Below, piece after piece: positions 59,020 to 64,000 of a DNA stretch of 64,000 bases (position 1 is its first letter; each line of letters begins with the position of its first letter). The position numbers were made by a program, and so were the translations under genes. The notes under the pieces are model-generated. The model did not search any database. It was not told the DNA's origin and saw only the letters and a program-made list of their open reading frames with translations. Source of the stretch: Streptomyces sp. BV286. GTDB taxonomy: Bacteria; Actinomycetota; Actinomycetes; Streptomycetales; Streptomycetaceae. The stretch spans positions 170,182-234,181 of the forward strand of contig NZ_JAHRIB010000150.1 in NCBI RefSeq assembly GCF_019090165.1, read 5' to 3'.

Positions 59020-60102
59020 TCACAGACGCCACAGGGGCGCTGTGTACTGCTGGTGGCGGTTGTTGATGAGCAGTTGGCGCAGCTCCTCGCGCTGGGAGCC
59101 GTTGAGGTTGAGGGCCTCGGTGAGGTGGCGGAATGTTGTGTGCGTGACTCCGCGGCTGCGGGCTTCGTCCTCGAACCGGTCGAGTCGCGCCAAGACCGTC
59201 TGCGGGACCAGGTCCGTGGGCGGCTGGTCGTTGAGCCATGCGGCCTTGTTGCGTTCGTAGTCGATTTCCGAGTAGCCGCAGATTTCGCGGCTGTGGGCCT
59301 CGGCCTCGTCCAGGGTTTCGGTCGCCATGATGGCGCGGGCCAGCTGATTGCGGCTGACGGCGTCGTCCAGGTCGACCCCGTGGACTGTCGGACCCTCATC
59401 CGTGAGTGCGACGGGTAGTCCCGCGTCCCGGACTTCACAGGTTCCGCGTACGCCTCGGGCGGTGGCTGCAAGCATGCCGGTGGCCTCGGACGGGTGCCAC
59501 TCCAGGACCGCGCTGACCGGCTCGGCATCCTTCGCCGTGAAGGTGTGGACGAGAGGACCGAGCACGCCGCGCAAGTCGTCGAGCGGTAGTTCCCCGTCCA
59601 GGCCGGGGCCTGCGACCAGCAGCCGGACGGGCGCGTTCACCTGGCAGCACGCGGCGAGCGTGAGGGCGTCGGCGAGCGGGCTCTTTAGGGTCGGTTCGTC
59701 GCCTCGGGCGAGGATGTCGCCGCCTACGTCGAGCAGATCGATCGACTCCGGCGACAAGTAAGCGATCAGCTCTTCGAGTTGGCGCGTGATTCCCTCGGCG
59801 CCGTGGTGCGGGTCGATCAGGGCGAAGGTGTGTGGGAGCTCTGCCGCGAGACGGGGGAGTGTGGAGCCTGCTGGAGCGATCGGGCGGGCGTCCGCCGGCA
59901 CTGTCCAGACTGCGGGGGTGAGCTGTTCGAGGCCGGTGAAGTTGTCCGGTCCTCGCGGGCCCGGTACCGGGTCGATGAGGAGGCGGTCCCACGCGTACGT
60001 GAGGATCACCGCCTGGTCCTCGGCGCCGTAGAGGGCGGTGTGAAGCATGGCGGCGGCGACTGCGTCGCCTCCTCCTCCTGCTGCGACGATCAACCGCTTC
60101 AT
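59020..60102 (-). CDS. DUF1152 domain protein
   Basis: 360 residues. MKRLIVAAGGGGDAVAAAMLH at the N-terminus is a nucleotide-binding-like Gly-rich loop; YAWDRLLIDPVPGPRGPDNFTGL and LDVGGDILARGDEPTLKSPLADAL are DUF1152 signatures. An extra helical C-terminus of about 80 residues (from ATETLDEAEAHSREI) looks additional. Cytoplasmic; reaction unknown. ATG 60102 is used. Divergent from the GntR gene, with a GntR operator between. Confidence 0.85.
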   Translation of the reverse strand: MKRLIVAAGGGGDAVAAAMLHTALYGAEDQAVILTYAWDRLLIDPVPGPRGPDNFTGLEQLTPAVWTVPADARPIAPAGSTLPRLAAELPHTFALIDPHHGAEGITRQLEELIAYLSPESIDLLDVGGDILARGDEPTLKSPLADALTLAACCQVNAPVRLLVAGPGLDGELPLDDLRGVLGPLVHTFTAKDAEPVSAVLEWHPSEATGMLAATARGVRGTCEVRDAGLPVALTDEGPTVHGVDLDDAVSRNQLARAIMATETLDEAEAHSREICGYSEIDYERNKAAWLNDQPPTDLVPQTVLARLDRFEDEARSRGVTHTTFRHLTEALNLNGSQREELRQLLINNRHQQYTAPLWRL

Positions 60103-60142
60103 GCGGCCAGCGTACGGGGGCGAGGGTTGACCACTCACCCTA

Positions 60143-60167
60143 TAGTGGCTAGAGGCCGTAGCCACTT
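60143..60167. promoter_or_regulatory. GntR operator between DUF1152 and GntR genes
   Basis: AGTGGCTA - GAGGCCG - TAGCCACT inverted repeat, the same half-sites as the three downstream copies. It lies 16 bp before the GntR start. Confidence 0.8.
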
Positions 60168-60182
60168 GGACGAGGAGGGCGA

Positions 60183-60923
60183 ATGCCTCAGATCGAGGAG
60201 GCTCAGCCGAAGTATCTCCAGATCGCGCACTTCATCCGCGATCAGATCCTTCGGGGAGACCTTAGGCCGGGGGACGAGGTGCCCTCGGAGCGTCAGTTGG
60301 CGGCGGACTGGAAGGTGTCCCGGCCCACGGCTGCACGGTCGTTGGAAGCGCTGAGCCATCAAGGGCTCGTCGAGAAGCGCCAGGGATCGGGCACGTACGT
60401 GCGCAGCCTGGAGGTCAATCGGCGGGCGCGCGAGTTGTACGGCCGGGCCCGGCAGGCCGGGAAGATCTACACGACCGGTGAGTACGCGGTGATCACGTCG
60501 GCCGGTTGGTTGGATGCGCCGGATCACGTTGCCGAAGCCCTGGGGCTGGTCAAGGACCGTCGGGCCGTGCACCGCCGACGGGTGACCAACAACCATGACG
60601 GGCCGATCACCTTGTCCACCTCGTGGTTCGCTCCTGACGTCGGCCAGCGTGCGCCGAGGCTCCTGGAACCTGAGCGGATCCAGGAGGGGACGCTCATGTA
60701 CGTCGAGAACATGACGGGCCGTCAGGGCAGCTATGCCGAGGACCGTATGTGCGCTCGGAGCGCTACCGATGAGGAGGCGTCGGACCTTCAACTGGAGGCC
60801 GGTTCAGCCGTTCTGATCGTTCACCACGTCGTCTTCGACCTTCAGGACCGGCCGTTGGAGTTCGCCGAAGCCACCTATCCCCCGCATCGCTGGGCCTTCG
60901 AACAGGGCTACCCCCTCACCTGA
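60183..60923 (+). CDS. GntR/UTRA-family (KorSA-like) regulator
   Basis: 246 residues. N-terminal winged helix (PKYLQIAHFIRDQILRGDLRPGDEVPSERQLAADWKVSRPTAARSLEALSHQGLVEKRQGSGTYV) and a C-terminal UTRA domain (YAVITSAGWLDAPDHVAEALGL ... EFAEATYPPHRWAFEQGYPL). ATG 60183 has GAGGAGGG 4 nt upstream. Regulators of this kind repress integrase/transfer genes in pSAM2-like elements; palindromes on both sides of the gene fit autoregulation and control of the following genes. Confidence 0.92.
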   Translation: MPQIEEAQPKYLQIAHFIRDQILRGDLRPGDEVPSERQLAADWKVSRPTAARSLEALSHQGLVEKRQGSGTYVRSLEVNRRARELYGRARQAGKIYTTGEYAVITSAGWLDAPDHVAEALGLVKDRRAVHRRRVTNNHDGPITLSTSWFAPDVGQRAPRLLEPERIQEGTLMYVENMTGRQGSYAEDRMCARSATDEEASDLQLEAGSAVLIVHHVVFDLQDRPLEFAEATYPPHRWAFEQGYPLT

Positions 60924-60945
60924 CAGCCTGACAGTTGCGCCGAAC

Positions 60946-61002
60946 CACTTGCACACTCCAAGTGGCTAATGCCACTATCCACGAAGTGGCTAAGGCCACT
61001 TG
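60946..61002 (+). promoter_or_regulatory. Cluster of GntR operators
   Basis: AGTGGC-TAAT-GCCACT (60962-60977) and AAGTGGC-TAAG-GCCACTT (60985-61002), plus CCACTTG..CAAGTGG (about 60946-60966) partly overlapping the first. All share the half-site AGTGGC with the operator upstream of the GntR gene. Confidence 0.85.
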
Positions 61003-61021
61003 GACTGGAAGGGGGCACGGC

Positions 61022-61195
61022 GTGACGAGTCAGCGGCCGGACAAGGGCGCGCGGTTAGCTTGCCGGGGATGCCGGGGGCGCGGTTGGAAACGCGTCGGCT
61101 CCCGTACCGCTCTGGTGCTCTCCACGGCCAACGACCGCGTTCGTGCCACATCGAAGCGGCGCTGTCTCGACTGTGATGGCAGCGGCAAGGAGTGA
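61022..61195 (+). CDS. Small zinc-ribbon protein of integrative elements
   Basis: 57 residues: LACRGCRGRGWKRV and RRCLDCDGSG, two C-x-x-C-x-G-x-G units as in DnaJ-type zinc ribbons. GTG 61022 has AAGGGGG 6 nt upstream and lies just after the GntR operators. It is probably co-transcribed with the HATPase gene. Seen in comparable positions in Streptomyces elements; function unknown. Confidence 0.75.
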   Translation: MTSQRPDKGARLACRGCRGRGWKRVGSRTALVLSTANDRVRATSKRRCLDCDGSGKE

Positions 61196-61201
61196 GCGCG
61201 G

Positions 61202-61666
61202 ATGGATGACACCACCGAGGACCGCGACGGTTTCGGAACCGCACGACTCGGGGCGATGATCCTGCACCCGGGACCGGAGTCCGTACCCAGGGTCCGGAGC
61301 TGGTTCCGGAAGTTCATCGCCGCGTACAACCCGGCCTGCTCGATCGACGACTGCACGCTGATGGTCTCGGAGCTGGTCACCAACGCGATTCTCTACGGGC
61401 GGGCGGATGAACCCTGGCTGGTGCGCGTTGAGTGGTACCGCGTGGAGACGTCGCTGCGGATCGAGGTCCACAATCCGGGGTTCCCGGCGAACGTGCGACT
61501 GCGCCGCCCGGAGGCCGATGAGGCACACGGGCGGGGGCTGCTCCTGGTCGACGCCATCGCCGAGTCATGGCACTCCGGACCCAGCCGTTTCGGCGGGACC
61601 GTCGTGTCCGCAGTGGTGGCCGGCGCCTGGCCGACGAACGAGGGATTCGGCCCCCTCCTACTGTGA
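61202..61666 (+). CDS. HATPase (anti-sigma-factor-like) ATP-binding protein
   Basis: 154 residues of the SpoIIAB/RsbW-like ATPase type: VRSWFRKFIAAYNPACSIDDCTLMVSELVTNAILYG (N-box), LRIEVHNPGFP (G1) and DEAHGRGLLLVDAIAESW (G2). ATG 61202 has AAGGAG 9 nt upstream. Six bp follow the zinc-ribbon gene; the C-terminus runs to the point where integrase sequence begins, with a 2-bp overlap of the remnant. Confidence 0.88.
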   Translation: MDDTTEDRDGFGTARLGAMILHPGPESVPRVRSWFRKFIAAYNPACSIDDCTLMVSELVTNAILYGRADEPWLVRVEWYRVETSLRIEVHNPGFPANVRLRRPEADEAHGRGLLLVDAIAESWHSGPSRFGGTVVSAVVAGAWPTNEGFGPLLL

Positions 61667-61913
61667 GATACGGGACGGCCGTCTCCATGACGCTCGCCAC
61701 ACCGCCGCGACCGTGCTCCTGATCCTCGGCGTCCCGGACGTCGTGATCGACTCGATCATGGGGTGGGAGCCCGGGGGAGCGGCCCGGATGCGCGCCCGGT
61801 ACATGCACGTGAGCGGGACCATGCTCCGCAAGGTCGCCCAACAAGTCGGAGACGCGCTCTGGGTGCTGCCCAGCGTTTCCGGGGCTCCCGAAGCCGACAG
61901 ACAGTCCAACTGA
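61665..61913 (+). pseudogene. C-terminal fragment of a tyrosine integrase
   Basis: 83 codons: RLHDARHTAATVLLILGVPD (the H-x-x-R box), then IDSIMGWEPGG and RARYMHVSGTMLRKVAQQVGDALW with the catalytic Tyr in R-Y-M-H-V. This is the end of the catalytic domain of an actinomycete phage/AICE integrase. About 350-400 N-terminal residues are missing and replaced by the HATPase gene. It reads into the attachment site and its TGA starts the 20-bp arm-type repeat. The element cannot excise by itself. Confidence 0.92.
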
Positions 61914-61930
61914 GACGGAAACTGAGACGG
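61911..61930 (+). repeat. Arm-type 20-bp repeat, right copy
   Basis: TGAGACGGAAACTGAGACGG, identical to 51388-51407 in the same orientation, with two GAGACGG units. Adjacent to the attachment site. Confidence 0.75.
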
Positions 61931-61936
61931 ACGACG

Positions 61937-62048
61937 CGAAGGGCCCCACCGCGAACGGTGGGGCCCTTCAACGTTAGTGCCCGGTGAGGCACTGGCGGAG
62001 GATACGAGATTCGAACTCGTGAGGGGTTGCCCCCAACACGCTTTCCAA
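61937..62048 (-). other. att site, tRNA-proximal copy (terminator plus tRNA-Ser 3' half)
   Basis: 112-bp repeat matching 51158-51269. It includes the terminator hairpin GAAGGGCCCCACCG-CGAA-CGGTGGGGCCCTTC (61938-61969) and the 3' part of the intact tRNA gene. Confidence 0.92.
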
Positions 62049-62080
62049 GCGTGCGCCCTAGGCCACTAGGCGAATCCTCC
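61996..62080 (-). tRNA. tRNA-Ser(GGA)
   Basis: Complete class II tRNA: acceptor GGAGGAT/ATCCTCC with G73, anticodon stem CACGC/GCGTG with loop TTGGAAA (anticodon GGA), long variable arm GGGGGCAACCCC, T-loop TTCGAAT. CCA not encoded. The functional copy beside the element. Confidence 0.96.
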
Positions 62081-62155
62081 GCGGCAAACAATACAAGACG
62101 TTGAGGAGTGCTCGCGAACTCGTTCCCCCCGGTCCGATCGGGTACTGTGTGCGGA

Positions 62156-62241
62156 GCCCCTCACGTGGCGCTATCTGACTGAACTCCCCCAGGGCCGGAA
62201 GGCAGCAAGGGTAGGTTGGCTCTGGCGGGTGCGTGGGGGGC
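62156..62241 (+). ncRNA. ffs: SRP RNA (4.5S, small bacterial type)
   Basis: Domain IV core CAGGGCCGGAAGGCAGCAAG with GGAA tetraloop and asymmetric AGCA side, flanked by pairing ends (GCCCCTCACG with CGTGGGGGGC). The position before dnaX is conserved in Streptomyces. Confidence 0.92.
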
Positions 62242-62327
62242 GCTTGCGTTTGCCGGGCGGGCGGAGCCGCCGGGGTGGCCCGGGCTTCGGCGGGGTGGAG
62301 CGGGGGTGGTCCGACGGGCGGTCCCCG

Positions 62328-62350
62328 TTGTCAGTGGGCGCCTATAACCT
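62328..62350 (+). promoter_or_regulatory. RecA-NDp (PafBC-type) promoter of dnaX
   Basis: TTGTCAGTG, 8 bp, TAACCT, 7 bp before the GTG of dnaX, so the transcript is expected to be leaderless. Same arrangement as before the DUF2797 gene. Confidence 0.7.
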
Positions 62351-62357
62351 CGTACGT

Positions 62358-64000
62358 GTGTCGTCTCTCGCGCTGTACCGCCGTTATCGCCCGGAGTCGT
62401 TCGCCGAGGTCATCGGGCAGGAGCATGTCACCGACCCGTTGCAGCAGGCGCTGCGGAACAACCGGGTCAATCACGCGTACCTGTTCAGCGGGCCGCGCGG
62501 CTGCGGGAAGACGACCAGTGCGCGCATCCTCGCCCGGTGTCTGAACTGCGAGCAGGGACCCACGCCCACACCGTGCGGGGAGTGCCAGTCCTGCCGTGAC
62601 CTGGCGAGGAACGGGCCGGGGTCCATCGACGTCATCGAGATCGACGCCGCGTCCCACGGTGGTGTGGACGATGCCCGTGACCTGCGGGAGAAGGCGTTCT
62701 TCGGGCCCGCGAGCAGCCGGTACAAGATCTACATCATCGACGAGGCCCACATGGTCACCTCGGCGGGCTTCAACGCCCTGCTGAAGGTCGTCGAGGAGCC
62801 GCCGGAGCACCTCAAGTTCATCTTCGCCACCACCGAGCCCGAGAAGGTCATCGGGACGATCCGGTCGCGGACGCATCACTATCCCTTCCGGCTGGTGCCT
62901 CCCGGGACCCTGCGCGAGTACCTCGGTGAGGTCTGCGGCCGCGAGGGCGCGCCCATCGAGGACGGGGTGCTCCCGCTCGTCGTGCGGGCCGGCGCCGGGT
63001 CCGTGCGTGACTCCATGTCCGTCATGGACCAGCTCCTCGCGGGAGCCCGCGACGACGGTGTGACGTATGCCATGGCCACCTCGCTCCTCGGCTACACGGA
63101 CGGGTCGCTGCTGGACTCCGTGGTCGAGGCCTTCGCCGCCGGCGACGGCGCCGCGGCCTTCGAGGTCGTCGACCAGGTCATCGAGGGCGGCAACGACCCG
63201 CGGCGGTTCGTCGCCGACCTGCTGGAGCGGTTGCGGGACCTCGTGATCCTTGCGGCCGTGCCCGACGCCGGGGAGAAGGGGCTCATCGACGCTCCCGCCG
63301 ACGTGGTGGAGCGGATGACGGCCCAGGCCGGGGTCTTCGGCGCCGCCGAGCTGAGCCGGGCCGCCGACCTGGTCAACGCGGGGCTGACGGAGATGAGGGG
63401 CGCCACCTCGCCCCGTCTCCAGCTGGAACTGATCTGCGCGCGCGTGCTGCTGCCCGCGGCGTACGGGGACGAGCGGTCCGTCATGGCGCGGCTCGACCGG
63501 ATCGAGCGCGGGGTGAACTTCACGGGGGCGGCGGCCGGCGGGCCTCCCGTCGGGTACGTTCCCGGGCCCGACGCGCATGCGGGGATGGGTGCGAGGGGCG
63601 GGGCGGGCATGCAGGGCGGTGGTCCCGGCGCCGCCGCCGGCCCCGTTGGCGGGCCGGTGCCGTCAGGTCCGCCCGGTCCGTCCGTGCAGTCCGGTCCGTC
63701 CGTCCAGTCCGTTCCGCCGGGTGGTGGGGCCGCAGCCGCCCGCGCCGCGGTACGGGGAGGCGGGGCGGGAGCTCCCGCCGGGCCGGGCGCGCCCAGTGGT
63801 CCTGGTGGTCCCGGTGGTTCCGGTGGCGACGCGGGCCATGGTTCGGCCCAGGGTCCGGCTGTGCCCGCGCACACCTCTCCTCCTGCTCCCGCCACCCCTG
63901 CTCCCACGCCCGCTCCTGTCGCGGAGCAGCCGCCCGTCCAGGCTCCGGCGGCCGACAGCGCGGCCGGCGCCTGGCCCACCGCGACCGCCGCGGGCAGCGG
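62358..64000 (+). CDS. dnaX: DNA polymerase III subunits gamma/tau (partial, runs off the window)
   Basis: At least 547 residues, no stop before the edge. VSSLALYRRYRPESFAEVIGQEHV start; P-loop FSGPRGCGKTTSA (44-56); zinc-binding cysteines C-L-N-C ... C-G-E-C-Q-S-C; Walker B IIDEAHM; sensor 1 FATTEPEKV; sensor 2 GSVRDSMS. A Pro/Gly/Ala-rich low-complexity region begins near residue 395, the start of the tau extension. Clamp loader ATPase of the replisome. GTG 62358 has no Shine-Dalgarno and follows a leaderless-type promoter. Confidence 0.96.
   Translation, partial: MSSLALYRRYRPESFAEVIGQEHVTDPLQQALRNNRVNHAYLFSGPRGCGKTTSARILARCLNCEQGPTPTPCGECQSCRDLARNGPGSIDVIEIDAASHGGVDDARDLREKAFFGPASSRYKIYIIDEAHMVTSAGFNALLKVVEEPPEHLKFIFATTEPEKVIGTIRSRTHHYPFRLVPPGTLREYLGEVCGREGAPIEDGVLPLVVRAGAGSVRDSMSVMDQLLAGARDDGVTYAMATSLLGYTDGSLLDSVVEAFAAGDGAAAFEVVDQVIEGGNDPRRFVADLLERLRDLVILAAVPDAGEKGLIDAPADVVERMTAQAGVFGAAELSRAADLVNAGLTEMRGATSPRLQLELICARVLLPAAYGDERSVMARLDRIERGVNFTGAAAGGPPVGYVPGPDAHAGMGARGGAGMQGGGPGAAAGPVGGPVPSGPPGPSVQSGPSVQSVPPGGGAAAARAAVRGGGAGAPAGPGAPSGPGGPGGSGGDAGHGSAQGPAVPAHTSPPAPATPAPTPAPVAEQPPVQAPAADSAAGAWPTATAAGS

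Larger units (their letters stand above)
51158..62048. mobile_element. 10.8-kb integrated element at tRNA-Ser(GGA), integrase-defective
   Basis: Bounded by direct repeats of the tRNA-Ser 3' half. The right end has the layout of actinomycete integrative elements: GntR (KorSA-like) regulator, small zinc-ribbon gene, HATPase, and tyrosine integrase reading into the attachment site. Only the integrase C-terminus survives, and no replication initiator or FtsK-like transfer protein is present. It is a decayed remnant. The cargo (51.5-60.1 kb) is rich in regulators and conflict-type genes with lower GC in places. Confidence 0.88.

Noticed and set aside
61407..61664. Integrase frame extending upstream
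   Set aside because: The 86 codons before 61665 are the +2 shadow of the HATPase gene; integrase-like sequence begins only at E-I-R-D-G-R-L-H-D.

Overview
High-GC actinobacterial DNA, almost certainly Streptomyces. The evidence is GC-rich third positions, GTG and leaderless starts, SigF/SigN-type sporulation sigma factors in tandem, an F420-dependent enzyme, a DmdR/IdeR-type iron box, and relics of integrative elements at tRNA genes. From memory, the order sigN - sigF - small membrane protein - tRNA-Ser - tadA - tadA partner - upp - LytR_C protein follows the Streptomyces core chromosome, as do tRNA-Ser(GGA) - ffs - dnaX at the right edge.

Layout. 1-3.9 kb: distal end of an integrated element. 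It has a PadR regulator with a membrane protein, an AT-rich pentapeptide-repeat membrane protein and a diverged direct repeat, and it ends at a 3' half tRNA-Arg(ACG) that acts as an att scar followed by the tRNA terminator. 4.2-8.4 kb: lipoprotein, MarR/small membrane protein pair, DUF2797 protein behind a DNA-damage type promoter, amidohydrolase. 8.7-14.9 kb: two-component system translationally coupled to a GT2-GtrA protein and a large GT39 protein. 15-22 kb: two drug-efflux modules (DHA2 MFS with TetR, and an MFS carrying C-terminal Ig-like repeats with MarR), plus an F420 enzyme and a YceI protein. 22-32.3 kb: lipoprotein, sigN, sigF, Dabb protein, tRNA-Ser(CGA), tadA, upp, HerA-like ATPase. 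33-37.7 kb: HhH-GPD glycosylase and an iron-regulated divergent cluster (siderophore-interacting protein; penicillin-acylase family protein with acyl-CoA N-acyltransferase). 37.9-43.4 kb: cupin, SDR, CopC/CopD, MarR/thioesterase pair around a 52-bp perfect palindrome, DsbA-like protein.

43.4-51 kb: conflict genes. An RHS polymorphic toxin with an RNase Sa/barnase-like C-terminus is followed 7 bp downstream by its barstar immunity gene. Divergent from it is an NLR-like NB-ARC/TPR protein with a RHIM-like amyloid motif at its N-terminus.

51.16-62.05 kb: a 10.8-kb element bounded by 112-bp direct repeats (111 identical), consisting of the tRNA-Ser(GGA) 3' half plus its terminator. It keeps only the C-terminus of its tyrosine integrase, a GntR (KorSA-like) regulator with a cluster of operators, a zinc-ribbon protein, an HATPase, and a cargo of conflict-type genes. 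The cargo includes a caspase-HTH fusion overlapping an EACC1 gene. Divergent from these is a coupled gene pair whose products carry a matching G-R-D-x4-I-N motif, at the C-terminus of the first and the N-terminus of the second. This cargo is the best candidate in the window for a poorly described system.

62-64 kb: intact tRNA-Ser(GGA), SRP RNA and dnaX, which runs off the edge and has a second DNA-damage type promoter.
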